Assembly: GCA_023458555.1 (NCBI GenBank)
Contig: JAEWYS010000014.1
Span: 186,001 to 250,000 of the forward strand
Length of the DNA stretch: 64,000 nt
Direction of reading: 5' to 3'
Source: Bacteroidota bacterium
GTDB lineage: Bacteria; Bacteroidota; Bacteroidia; Cytophagales; Cytophagaceae
A program made the translations under genes and the position numbers. The notes beneath the pieces are model-generated. The model did no database searches and was not told the origin of the DNA. It saw only the letters and a program-made list of their open reading frames with translations. Positions 1 through 8,356 of this stretch are shown here, piece after piece. Numbering within the stretch: the first letter of the stretch is position 1; each line of letters begins with the position of its first letter.

Positions 1-1
1 G

Positions 2-772
2 GGAAGTAATGACGCGGGAGGATGCCTTGTGTCGCTTATGGCCACATTCCTTCACTTCTATCCGTTGGAAAACCTGAAATATAATTTCGTATACGCTGCG
101 ACTGCCGAGGAAGAAATCTCCGGCTTTGACGGATTGGAACTGGTTTATCCCAAGCTGGGTAAAATTGATTTCGCTATTGTAGGCGAACCAACCACCATGG
201 ATATCGCTGTTGCCGAAAAAGGCCTGATGGTAATCGACTGTGTAGCTAAAGGCAAAGCGGGACATGCAGCAAGAGAAGAAGGCGACAATGCGATATATAA
301 AGCACTGAAAGATATCGAGTGGATCAGAAACTATAAATTTGAAAAGGTTTCTCCGCATCTGGGTCCGATGAAAATGTCGGTAACCATTATTAATGCGGGT
401 TACCAGCACAACGTGGTTCCTGAAAACTGTACATTTACTATTGATGTAAGAATCACAGAAGAGTATAAAAATGAAGATGTACTGAAAATTATCGAAGACA
501 ATATCGAATCGGAAGTAAAACCAAGATCAGTGAGACTCAGACCTTCATTTATTGATCCGAAACATCCGCTGGTGCTTTCGGCAATCAAGTACGGAGCAAA
601 TCCGTATGGCTCTCCAACGACCTCCGACCAGGCGCTTGTTCCTGTTCCTTCTGTCAAAATGGGACCGGGAAAATCCGAACGGAGTCACACTGCCAACGAA
701 TATATCTGGCTCAGCGAAGTAGAGGAAGGTATTGACAAATACATAAAAATACTGAGCGATATCGTTCTGTAG
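2..772 (+). CDS. ArgE-type M20 metallopeptidase (deacylase), 5' truncated by window
   Basis: The C-terminal part of an M20-family zinc amidohydrolase. The reading frame is open to the first base, where it reads GSNDAGGC, the metal-ligand motif of M20 enzymes, so the true start lies outside the window and internal GTG or ATG codons are not starts. The AATAEEE motif supplies the catalytic glutamate pair, and GHAA belongs to the dimerisation domain. With argH about 1.1 kb downstream, the likely role is removal of the N-acyl group (acetyl or, as in several Bacteroidota, succinyl) from ornithine or citrulline in arginine synthesis. The family is certain; the exact acyl substrate is inferred. A strong terminator follows 20 bases after the stop. 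Confidence 0.85.
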   Translation, partial: GSNDAGGCLVSLMATFLHFYPLENLKYNFVYAATAEEEISGFDGLELVYPKLGKIDFAIVGEPTTMDIAVAEKGLMVIDCVAKGKAGHAAREEGDNAIYKALKDIEWIRNYKFEKVSPHLGPMKMSVTIINAGYQHNVVPENCTFTIDVRITEEYKNEDVLKIIEDNIESEVKPRSVRLRPSFIDPKHPLVLSAIKYGANPYGSPTTSDQALVPVPSVKMGPGKSERSHTANEYIWLSEVEEGIDKYIKILSDIVL

Positions 773-791
773 CCTACTACAATTTATATAG

Positions 792-830
792 AAAGCCCGT
801 ACTCAATATGCAAAGTACGGGCTTTTTTTT
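792..830 (+). terminator. Rho-independent terminator after the argE-like gene
   Basis: A 12-bp perfect stem (AAAGCCCGTACT at 792-803 with AGTACGGGCTTT at 814-825) has a 10-base loop and runs into eight T residues. It closes the argE-like transcript and separates it from the convergent Tai4/Tae4 genes on the other strand. Confidence 0.9.
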
Positions 831-832
831 AG

Positions 833-1231
833 TCATTCCGCAACCAGATCGCTGTCATATTTTTCCACCAGCTCCTGCAGGTCCCGGCTGTGATAAAAAT
901 CCAGACACTTCATTACGGTCAGTGATCTGTTATATTTGCTTCTGTAAACTGTATCCGCATATTCCGAAGCTGCTTTAAAGACTGCGTCAAAGGCCTCCAT
1001 ACCATAGTCACTGTTTTCAACATACGCTGCCACGCTTCCATCGTCTTCCATAGCCTTTTTCATAAGCACTGATCCCTGACTCATACAAGCACAGAAAGCA
1101 GCGTTTTTCAATTTCAGGCGTTCCTGCTCCAGGCCATGCACTTCCTGTCTTTTTTCTTCTGAAGCGGTATCCTGCGTGCATGATCCAATCAGCAAACCGA
1201 CTGTCAGAATAGTCAGTATCTTTATATTCAT
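833..1231 (-). CDS. Tai4-like immunity lipoprotein to a T6SS amidase
   Basis: A small protein with a lipoprotein signal peptide (hydrophobic segment ending LLIGSC, Cys as the acylated residue), about 132 residues from the Met chosen at 1231. An upstream ATG at 1255 would put eight extra residues before the signal, so it is less likely. The mature part resembles the Tai4 family: a Cys-rich helical core (AFCACMSQG), a FxxxxEYAD-type helix and a C-terminal KCLDFYHSRDL motif like the CI-x-LYHS-x-EL segment of Tai4. It lies directly downstream of the Tae4 gene, which is the usual effector-immunity layout. Expected role: bind and block Tae4 in the periplasm so that the cell does not hydrolyse its own peptidoglycan. 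Family assignment is from motif memory and context. Confidence 0.7.
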   Translation of the reverse strand: MNIKILTILTVGLLIGSCTQDTASEEKRQEVHGLEQERLKLKNAAFCACMSQGSVLMKKAMEDDGSVAAYVENSDYGMEAFDAVFKAASEYADTVYRSKYNRSLTVMKCLDFYHSRDLQELVEKYDSDLVAE

Positions 1232-1239
1232 AATTTGAC

Positions 1240-1701
1240 TTATTCTAATACCCATAATGAAACCTTGTCTGACTGTGAGAAATAATCACCATACAATGCC
1301 TTGCTGCCATCCCAAAAGGTAAAATGCCCGGTAGCATCACGCCATTGCGATACATGAAACTGGATAATTCCTTTTTTTCCGGTAAACAGGCTCTGGCTAT
1401 TACCTTCTATATCCGGATTTCCATACTGATCTTTCATATACTCAGCAAATATCCGTACTCTGTATATATACCAGGCTCCGTCTGATCCGGAGCCGGTCTG
1501 ATTTCGGATATACGGAATTTTTACCCCTCCTCTGTTGAAGCCATAGCACATCCGAAGGGTGCAGGTATTCTGAAAAGCCCCGGGATTAGTCTGATAGTTG
1601 ACATAGACCTTTCCACCTATTTTTTTATAGACCTGCTCCACTGTAAAACCTTCTCCCGGATAAGCAGATGAAACAGTCAGATATAAAGGACGATTGGACA
1701 T
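1240..1701 (-). CDS. Tae4-family type VI secretion amidase effector
   Basis: A 153-residue protein with the Tae4 pattern: an N-terminal VYKKIGGKVYVN segment, the catalytic-cysteine motif NTCTLRMCYGFN, the GVKIPY segment, and the catalytic-histidine motif DATGHFTFWDG near the C-terminus. Tae4 enzymes are NlpC/P60-like amidases that cut peptide cross-links in peptidoglycan of rival Gram-negative cells after delivery by a type VI secretion system. There is no signal peptide, as expected for a T6SS cargo. The immunity gene follows within 10 bases. No secretion structural genes are visible, so the pair is an orphan in this window. Confidence 0.82.
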   Translation of the reverse strand: MSNRPLYLTVSSAYPGEGFTVEQVYKKIGGKVYVNYQTNPGAFQNTCTLRMCYGFNRGGVKIPYIRNQTGSGSDGAWYIYRVRIFAEYMKDQYGNPDIEGNSQSLFTGKKGIIQFHVSQWRDATGHFTFWDGSKALYGDYFSQSDKVSLWVLE

Positions 1702-1858
1702 ATTTGGTTTACGTTAAAAAATCACTCATAATAAACATCATATATCGCAAAAATCCCAAAAAATTCCTTGCATTTTTTGCTTATTGCCCTGCTGATCCCC
1801 CTACTTAGTACATTATTTACTATCTTGCAATACCAAAATTTAACCGAAACAAACAAAA

Positions 1859-3190
1859 ATGAAACTCTGGCAAAAGGATACAAACGTAAATAAGGAAATC
1901 GAGAAATTCACCATAGGAAGAGACCGGGAGATGGATATGATGCTGGCCGAATTTGACGTACTTGGATCGCTTGCCCATACAGCCATGCTGGAGTCCGTCG
2001 GCTTGCTGACCAGAGAAGAGCTGGACACGCTTCATCAGGCCCTGAAACAGATTCATACAGAGATCAAAGCTGGCCTCTTTTCTATTGAGGAAGGCGTAGA
2101 AGACGTACACTCACAAGTTGAGCTGCTCCTCACACGCCGTCTCGGGGAAGTCGGAAAGAAAATACATAGCGGCCGTTCCCGCAATGATCAGGTTTTGCTT
2201 GATCTGAAGCTATTTACCAGAAACGCTATTGAACAGGTGGTACTTGGAGTAAAAGCACTTTTCGAACAACTCGTACAACAGGCTGATCAGTACAAAAATC
2301 ATCTTTTACCCGGTTATACCCACCTTCAGATCGCGATGCCTTCTTCCTTCGGACTCTGGTTCGGAGCTTATGCGGAGAGTCTTGCTGACGATCTGAACAT
2401 GCTGCTTGCCGCATACAAAATCGCCAATAAAAATCCATTGGGATCCGCTGCGGGCTACGGTTCATCATTCCCGTTAAACCGTACTATGACGACCAGTCTT
2501 CTGGGATTTGACGACCTGAACTACAATGTGGTTTATGCCCAGATGGGACGTGGTAAAACAGAAAAGAACGTTGCTTCTTCCATTGCCTCGGTAGCCTATA
2601 CTCTTTCCAAAATGGCGATGGATGTAACGTTGTACATGAATCAGAATTTCGGGTTTATTACCTTCCCGGACGAGCTTACTACCGGATCAAGCATCATGCC
2701 CCACAAAAAGAATCCGGATGTATTTGAGCTGATCCGTGCTAAATGCAACAAAATCCAGGCCCTGCCCAATGAAATCACCTTGCTGTGCAATAACCTGCCC
2801 AGCGGGTATCACAGAGATCTCCAGATTATCAAGGAAAATTTTCTTCCTGCGTTCAGTGACCTGATTGACTGCCTGAACCTTGCCGGATACATGCTGAAGC
2901 ATATCAAAGTCAAAGACGGTATTCTCAACGATGATAAATACAAATACCTCTTCTCTGTAGAGGTGGTCAATAAGCTTGTGCTGGATGGGATGCCATTCCG
3001 TGATGCGTATAAAGAAGTCGGAAAAATGATTGAAGAAAACAGATTCGAAGCACAGCATCAGGTAAAACATACCCATGAAGGAAGCATTGGCAATCTGTGT
3101 CTTGAAGAAATAAAAGTTCAGTTTAACGAATTGTATCAGCTGTTCAATTTTGACAAAGTTGCCTATCGGATCAGCCACTTATTGAAATAG
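1859..3190 (+). CDS. argH: Argininosuccinate lyase
   Basis: This enzyme splits argininosuccinate into arginine and fumarate, the last step of arginine synthesis. The 443 residues match the usual family length. The fumarase/aspartase superfamily signature is present as GSSIMPHKKNPD (about residues 280-291), together with the SGRSRNDQV substrate-binding segment (about 103-111) and the THLQIAMP segment (about 155-162). The start at 1859 gives a standard N-terminus (MKLWQKD). It stands downstream of the ArgE-type gene but is separated from it by the inward-facing Tae4/Tai4 pair, so the two arginine genes are probably transcribed separately. Confidence 0.96.
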   Translation: MKLWQKDTNVNKEIEKFTIGRDREMDMMLAEFDVLGSLAHTAMLESVGLLTREELDTLHQALKQIHTEIKAGLFSIEEGVEDVHSQVELLLTRRLGEVGKKIHSGRSRNDQVLLDLKLFTRNAIEQVVLGVKALFEQLVQQADQYKNHLLPGYTHLQIAMPSSFGLWFGAYAESLADDLNMLLAAYKIANKNPLGSAAGYGSSFPLNRTMTTSLLGFDDLNYNVVYAQMGRGKTEKNVASSIASVAYTLSKMAMDVTLYMNQNFGFITFPDELTTGSSIMPHKKNPDVFELIRAKCNKIQALPNEITLLCNNLPSGYHRDLQIIKENFLPAFSDLIDCLNLAGYMLKHIKVKDGILNDDKYKYLFSVEVVNKLVLDGMPFRDAYKEVGKMIEENRFEAQHQVKHTHEGSIGNLCLEEIKVQFNELYQLFNFDKVAYRISHLLK

Positions 3191-3253
3191 AACCGGTAAA
3201 AGAGCGTTTTTATCGGACGGTCTTTTATTTTCTACCTATTACCTTATCCTGAC

Positions 3254-3718
3254 ATGAAAAAAATTTTCCTGTTTACTGCTATTCTTTTTGCTTTTATATC
3301 CTGCAACAGACACACCGTTGATCCGGATACTGATCAGATGCAGTTTTCCGCTACAGTCGATGATTATATATTTACCAGTCCTGAAGTAGAATTTGCTATC
3401 GTAAACAATCAGCGGCTTACCATCACCGCCAGAGACGGAAACCGACTTATCATTCTTGGTACGTCATGGCCTGTTGATCCGGGAACCTATGTCCTCAATT
3501 ACGCAGATCCATACCGAAGCCAGCATTTTTACGGTCTGTACAACTATGCTTCCATGGATTATTTCACCGATGACCATACCGGCGAGATTACCATTCATAC
3601 CGTACGCTCCGAAAACAACAAGATTGTCGAGCTGACCGCGTCCTTCGTTTTTGAAGGATTTTCACTGACGAATGACCATGTGCTTGTCACTACGGGCAGA
3701 ATAAGATACGGCGAGTAA
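3254..3718 (+). CDS. Small lipoprotein of unknown function
   Basis: A 154-residue protein with a signal peptide ending FISC, giving an acylated Cys at about position 17, so it is predicted to be an exported lipoprotein. The rest is rich in short beta-type segments with many Tyr, Thr and Asp and looks like the small DUF6252-type beta proteins common in Bacteroidota. That comparison is by feel only. It has no catalytic motif that I recognise. It follows argH by 63 bases. Confidence 0.7.
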   Translation: MKKIFLFTAILFAFISCNRHTVDPDTDQMQFSATVDDYIFTSPEVEFAIVNNQRLTITARDGNRLIILGTSWPVDPGTYVLNYADPYRSQHFYGLYNYASMDYFTDDHTGEITIHTVRSENNKIVELTASFVFEGFSLTNDHVLVTTGRIRYGE

Positions 3719-3797
3719 AGTATCCATATGAATCGGATATACCTGGCCGGCTTCTGACTGATAAAAAACATATATTTACCTTCTGGACGATAGTTAA

Positions 3798-4691
3798 ATG
3801 ACCCAAAATGATCTGGAAATTATCATCACCGGCTGTCTGGTTTCCTTTTGTTGCAGCATTCTGGGCTGCTTTCTTATACTAAGAAGAATGGCCATGACAG
3901 GTGATGCTATTTCGCATGCAGTGCTCCCGGGTATCGTTATTGCCTATTTGGTGGCCGGCGGAACCAGAGATTCGGTCTTTATGCTCACAGGCGCTGCAGT
4001 TCTGGGTCTGGTAACAACCTTCATGATCGAAACGTTTCACCGTAAAGCCCGGATTCAGGAAGATGCTGCCATCGGCATTACCTTCACTACCCTTTTTGCG
4101 CTTGGCGTTATTCTGGTATCAGCTTTTGCCGGCAATGTAGATCTGGATCAGGAATGTATATTGTACGGAGAAATTGCGCTCAGTCCCTTCGAACGGTTAT
4201 ATACCGGAGCAGGGTCAGACCTCGGTCCTCTTTCTTTCTGGACCATGGGGACCGTGTTGCTTGCTATCCTGATCTTTGTAATTGCCGGTTACAAAGAATT
4301 ATTCCTCACAACCTTTGATCCGGCTTACGCTGCAGCCCTGGGATTATCTGTGCTTACCTGGCATTACCTTCTTATGGGATTTGTCTCCCTGGCAACCGTG
4401 GCTGCCTTCAAATCCGTTGGAGCAATACTGGTAGTGGCTTTTCTTGTTGCTCCCGCAGCTACTGCCCACTTGCTGACGGACAGTTTTCCGCGTATGCTTC
4501 TGTATTCCTGTATAGCGGGCATGATCGCCTGCATAGGGGGCTATATGCTGGCCGTATGGATCAACGGGTCCGTAGCTGGTGGAATGGCCACTTTTTGCGG
4601 TATTATTTTTGTGCTTGCCTACCTGTTTTCTCCGTCTCAGGGTATACTTACCCGAAAACTGCGGAGCAGCAAACTCGAACATTCAAATTAA
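3798..4691 (+). CDS. Metal ABC transporter permease (ABC-3 / ZnuB-TroC family)
   Basis: A 297-residue polytopic membrane protein with about eight hydrophobic segments. The beginning (LGCFLILRRMAMTGDAISHAVLPG) carries the MALxGDAxSHAVLPG-like signature of the ABC-3 permeases that import zinc, manganese or iron. An AFLVAPAATA segment lies in the sixth-to-seventh helix region, as in ZnuB and MntB. The ATPase and binding-protein partners are not adjacent in this window, so the metal cannot be read from context. Confidence 0.88.
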   Translation: MTQNDLEIIITGCLVSFCCSILGCFLILRRMAMTGDAISHAVLPGIVIAYLVAGGTRDSVFMLTGAAVLGLVTTFMIETFHRKARIQEDAAIGITFTTLFALGVILVSAFAGNVDLDQECILYGEIALSPFERLYTGAGSDLGPLSFWTMGTVLLAILIFVIAGYKELFLTTFDPAYAAALGLSVLTWHYLLMGFVSLATVAAFKSVGAILVVAFLVAPAATAHLLTDSFPRMLLYSCIAGMIACIGGYMLAVWINGSVAGGMATFCGIIFVLAYLFSPSQGILTRKLRSSKLEHSN

Positions 4692-4727
4692 GACACTGGT
4701 TATATACAACTTCCTAACAATTATTTT

Positions 4728-5294
4728 ATGCAATCAATCAACTACTTAGCAGTCATATCAGCCCTCCTATTATTTTTATCCTGCTCTCTGAAAAACACAG
4801 GCCAGAGTAATACCAGTGAAAGTTCAAAAAAAGAGATCAGTCCGCGGCAAATAGAAAAGTCGGATAAAATTGTATGGCTTTCCTATGACGAAGCCGTTGA
4901 GCTGTCCCGCAAAAAACCTAAGAAGATTTTTGTGGATGTATATACCAGCTGGTGCGGCTGGTGCAAACGAATGGACGCTACTACGCTTCAGGATCCTGCT
5001 ATTGTAGACTATATGAATGAAAAATTCTACGCGGTAAAACTCAATGCCGAAAGCAATAAAAAAGTCACATATAAAGGCACTGAAATGACCGAACAGCAGC
5101 TGGCATCCAGAATATTCCGGGCAAGCGGTTATCCGACGACGGTTTACCTTATGCCGGATGAAGAACTGTTACAACCGGTCCCGGGCTATCTTGACGTTGA
5201 CATGTTGAATAAAATATTGCATTTTTACGGAGACGAACATTTTAAGACTACAAGCTGGGATCGATTCAGTAAGTCTTTTAACGCCAACGAATAA
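4728..5294 (+). CDS. Thioredoxin-fold lipoprotein with CGWC active site
   Basis: The N-terminal hydrophobic stretch ends in FLSC, a lipoprotein cleavage site. A thioredoxin_7 / DUF255-like domain follows, with the redox motif CGWC (about residues 76-79) in the context TSWCGWCKRMD and a cis-proline segment SGYPTTVYL. It probably acts as a periplasmic or envelope-attached thiol oxidoreductase. The gene lies immediately upstream of mnmE with a 2-base gap, so the two may share a transcript, which is common for unrelated Bacteroidota neighbours. Confidence 0.85.
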   Translation: MQSINYLAVISALLLFLSCSLKNTGQSNTSESSKKEISPRQIEKSDKIVWLSYDEAVELSRKKPKKIFVDVYTSWCGWCKRMDATTLQDPAIVDYMNEKFYAVKLNAESNKKVTYKGTEMTEQQLASRIFRASGYPTTVYLMPDEELLQPVPGYLDVDMLNKILHFYGDEHFKTTSWDRFSKSFNANE

Positions 5295-5296
5295 TC

Positions 5297-6670
5297 TTGA
5301 ATAACGCATTCGCTAAAGACGATACCATAGTAGCGCTGGCTACTCCTCAGGGAGCCGGAGCCATTGCCGTAATACGCATATCAGGTCCGCAGGCGCTGGC
5401 CATTTCTGATAAGGTGTTTAAGGGCAAGCCACTTAGTCTCCAGCCATCACATACGGCGCATTTTGGCACAATTGAAGAAAACGGCCATACCTACGATGAG
5501 GTGGTAGCCACTATTTTCAAAGGTCCCCGCTCCTATACCCGGGAAGACACCGTAGAGTTTTCCTGTCACGGTTCTGATTATATTGTCAAACAGATATTGC
5601 AGCTATTGATCCGCAACGGAGCCCGCTTTGCCAAAGCCGGTGAGTTTACCATGCGGGCATTTATGAACGGCCGCTTTGACCTGGCTCAGGCCGAAGCAGT
5701 AGCAGACCTTATCGCTTCCGATTCCGAAGTGTCGCACCAGGCTGCACTAAATCAGATGCGTGGAGGTTTTTCTGCCGAGATCAAAAAACTCAGGGAACAG
5801 CTTATTCATTTTGCCAGCATGATTGAGCTGGAACTTGATTTTAGTGAAGAAGACGTGGAATTTGCCAACCGTGAGCAGCTCAAAGAGCTGATATACAATA
5901 TCCGTCGTGTCATTGACGGACTTATTTCCTCCTTTTCACTGGGCAATGTGATCAAAAACGGTGTTCCGATCGTAATCGCGGGGAAACCCAATGCCGGCAA
6001 ATCCAAGCTGCTCAATGTTCTACTTAACGAGGACAAAGCCATCGTAAGTGACATTCCCGGCACTACCCGGGACTTTATTGAAGATGAAATCATGCTGGGA
6101 GGTATTTCGTTCCGCTTTATCGATACTGCCGGACTCCGTGAAACCAGAGATATCATTGAGGCTATGGGTGTAGAGCGTACCCGCGAAAAGATGCGCAGCG
6201 CTTCGCTCATTATATACCTCTTCGATGTCAATGTCTATGATGAAGACGAGCTGATTAAAGATCTGACAGAACTACGCAATATGGATGTCCCCTATCTTGT
6301 GGTTGGTAATAAGATTGACAAACGCTCCAGCTACCGGGAAGAATTCCGGAATTTTGACGGAATCATCTATATATCCGCTGCTGAAAAAGCAGGTATTGAT
6401 GAACTAAAAGAACATCTTCTGGAGATGGTTACCTCTCAGACCATACGAAGCGGCAGCACCATTGTAACCAATATACGACATTACGAAAGCCTGCAAAAAA
6501 CGCGGGAAGCGCTCAACTCGGTGCTGGATGCTGTCAATCAGAATCTGACCGGCGATCTGCTGGCGGAAGATATACGGCTGGCGCTCTACCATCTCGGCGA
6601 GATCACAGGGGAAATCACAACAGATGATTTGCTGGACAATATATTTTCGAAGTTTTGTATCGGGAAGTAA
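5297..6670 (+). CDS. mnmE: tRNA uridine-34 modification GTPase MnmE
   Basis: With MnmG this enzyme installs the carboxymethylaminomethyl (or aminomethyl) group at U34 of certain tRNAs. Its 457 residues are the normal length. An N-terminal formyl-THF-binding domain (VALATPQGAGAIAVIR) is followed by a helical domain carrying the G domain: G1 GKPNAGKS (about 229-236), DIPGTTRDF, DTAGLRET and NKID. The C-terminal FCIGK motif has the Cys conserved in all MnmE proteins. The start is TTG at 5297. The 3' end, encoding the last residues and the stop, is the attachment site used by the islands that follow; the reading frame stays intact. Confidence 0.97.
   Translation: MNNAFAKDDTIVALATPQGAGAIAVIRISGPQALAISDKVFKGKPLSLQPSHTAHFGTIEENGHTYDEVVATIFKGPRSYTREDTVEFSCHGSDYIVKQILQLLIRNGARFAKAGEFTMRAFMNGRFDLAQAEAVADLIASDSEVSHQAALNQMRGGFSAEIKKLREQLIHFASMIELELDFSEEDVEFANREQLKELIYNIRRVIDGLISSFSLGNVIKNGVPIVIAGKPNAGKSKLLNVLLNEDKAIVSDIPGTTRDFIEDEIMLGGISFRFIDTAGLRETRDIIEAMGVERTREKMRSASLIIYLFDVNVYDEDELIKDLTELRNMDVPYLVVGNKIDKRSSYREEFRNFDGIIYISAAEKAGIDELKEHLLEMVTSQTIRSGSTIVTNIRHYESLQKTREALNSVLDAVNQNLTGDLLAEDIRLALYHLGEITGEITTDDLLDNIFSKFCIGK
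6653..6670 (+). repeat. attL-type core at the mnmE stop codon
   Basis: The sequence TTTTGTATCGGGAAGTAA encodes the end of the FCIGK tail and the stop of mnmE. It recurs at 47049-47066 as TTTTGTATCGGAAAGTAA (17 of 18 identical). The copy here keeps mnmE whole, as expected of a site-specific island that restores its target gene. Confidence 0.8.
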
Positions 6671-6776
6671 TTACATTTCCTTTAGTACGCTAAACCATTC
6701 TTTTACTACATTTTAAAGTGTTTTTCTTTCCTTTATTTGTTGCTAATTTTCCCTTTTTTTGCTTATATTTGTTTCT

Positions 6777-6819
6777 AATCTGTTGCTGATAGCAACAAAC
6801 TTGTTGTTAGCAACAGATT
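6777..6819 (+). repeat. Palindrome cluster in the left arm of element 1
   Basis: An 11-bp perfect inverted repeat (AATCTGTTGCT at 6777-6787 with AGCAACAGATT at 6809-6819) encloses a smaller one (TGTTGCT-GAT-AGCAACA). The same TTGTTGCTAA / TAGCAACA words occur just upstream (near 6738) and next to the right repeat (46980-47015). They look like arm-type integrase or excisionase binding sites. Because the palindrome runs into six T residues, it may also end mnmE transcription. Confidence 0.55.
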
Positions 6820-6912
6820 TTTTAGACGGTGGCGAAATGATGTTACATCAGGATACATACTGATACAATCAGATACATCCAGTGACAGAAACAAGCCGAA
6901 TAAGAAAACACC

Positions 6913-7265
6913 ATGAGCAGCAACATTGAAATACCTAAAGTTTGCCAGGATTGCGGAAAGTCTTTCATCGCAAGACTACAGTGACAAAGTTCTGTAGCCA
7001 CAAGTGCGCTGCGAGGAATTACAAGAAACGCAAACGGGAAGGCAAGATTCAGGAAGTCGCCCCCATCGTTGTACAACGAATAGAGTACAACCACGAGCAG
7101 CTAAAGCACAAAGATTTCCTGAGTATTGACGAAACCTGCAAACTGATAGGTGCAAGTCGTATGACCCTTTATCGCCAGATAAAGGACGGCAAAATCCAGG
7201 CTGCAAAAATTGGAAGGCGCACAATTATCAAGAGAACCGAAATCGATAATCTGTTTCAGGCATGA
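6913..7265 (+). pseudogene. Excisionase-like zinc-finger/HTH protein gene with a frameshift
   Basis: From the ATG at 6913 the frame encodes MSSNIEIPKVCQDCGKSF and hits TGA at 6982. A second frame, one base back, continues without a gap in sense as RKTTVTKFCSHKC and then an HTH_17 domain (FLSIDETCKLIGASRMTLYR) to the stop at 7265. Together the two frames give a C-x2-C / C-x3-C zinc finger plus the DNA-binding domain of excisionase-type proteins, so one gene has been split near 6970-6980. Loss of four bases from a repeated AAGA would explain it. A shorter product from TTG at 6942 is possible. The stop of the second frame overlaps the int start (ATGA). Confidence 0.7.
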
Positions 7266-8356
7266 AAGTAACACTCAGACAAAGGAACCAGGGCGGAAAG
7301 ACCAGCCTTTACCTTGATTACTACAGCAAGGGCAAACGCAAAACAGAATACCTAAACCTCTACTTAGAGCCAAACCCCAAAACAAAGGAGCAAAAGGAAA
7401 TCAATAAGAAGACCCAGCAATTGGCTGAAACCATCCGGGCGCAACGGCAAATTGAGATCCAAAACGGTACTTATGGCTTTCGAGATAATGAGAAGCTGAA
7501 AGGAAGCTTTACCGCTTATCTGCAGTTGCTGGCCAACAAACGACAAGATAGTGCAGGAAATTACGGTAATTGGGATAGCATGATCAAACACTTTAAAAAG
7601 TTCATGCCGCAGGATATTTCATTTGAATTTGTGAACCGTCAGTTTGTCCAGGACTTCAAAGAATTTCTCGATAAGAAAGCCATTGGCCATGGTGCCAAAA
7701 AGCTTTCCCAAAATTCTAAATATTCATACTTCAACAAATTCAGGGCAGCACTAAAACAAGCGGTAAAGGATGGCATCATTCCAACCAATCCTTCCGAAGG
7801 TGTAGAAGCTTTCAAGCAAGGAGAACCGGAAAGAGAGTTTTTGACACTGGAAGAGCTGCAAGCAGCAGCGAACACAGAATGTGAAATCGAGCAACTAAAA
7901 ACAGCATTCATTTTTTCCTGCCTTACCGGATTGCGCTGGTCAGATATAAATAAACTTGTATGGTCCGAAGTGCAACATTCAAATGATCGGGGCTACTACA
8001 TCCGATTCAGACAGAAGAAAACCAAAGGCGCGGAAACACTCCCAATCTCAGAACAAGCCGTTGGCTTGCTTGGCGAACGTCAGGACAAAGACGAGAGGGT
8101 ATTCAAAGGGCTGAAATATTCAGCCTGGCATAACCTGAAATTGCAGCAATGGATGATGAAAGCCGGAATCTCTAAAACAATCACTTTTCATTGCGCCCGG
8201 CATACTTATGCCACATTACAGCTTACAGCTGGAACAGACATTTACACTGTTTCAAAACTCTTAGGCCATAGGGAACTGAAAACAACTCAAGTCTATGCGA
8301 AAATCATTGATGATAAGAAGAAGGAAGCAGCCAGCAAAATCAAGTTAGACCTATGA
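7262..8356 (+). CDS. int: Tyrosine recombinase (island integrase)
   Basis: A 364-residue phage-type integrase. It has an N-terminal arm-binding region (VTLRQRNQGGKTSLYLDYY), a SAM-like core-binding domain (about 75-190) and a catalytic domain with Arg in TGLRWSD (about 225), a His-x-x-Arg-type box in HCARHTYATLQL, His in LLGHRELKTTQ and the nucleophile Tyr in QVYAKI (about 345). All catalytic residues appear present. It overlaps the gene before and after by 4 bases and lies at the mnmE-proximal end, as expected for the enzyme that placed element 1 at mnmE. Confidence 0.93.
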   Translation: MKVTLRQRNQGGKTSLYLDYYSKGKRKTEYLNLYLEPNPKTKEQKEINKKTQQLAETIRAQRQIEIQNGTYGFRDNEKLKGSFTAYLQLLANKRQDSAGNYGNWDSMIKHFKKFMPQDISFEFVNRQFVQDFKEFLDKKAIGHGAKKLSQNSKYSYFNKFRAALKQAVKDGIIPTNPSEGVEAFKQGEPEREFLTLEELQAAANTECEIEQLKTAFIFSCLTGLRWSDINKLVWSEVQHSNDRGYYIRFRQKKTKGAETLPISEQAVGLLGERQDKDERVFKGLKYSAWHNLKLQQWMMKAGISKTITFHCARHTYATLQLTAGTDIYTVSKLLGHRELKTTQVYAKIIDDKKKEAASKIKLDL

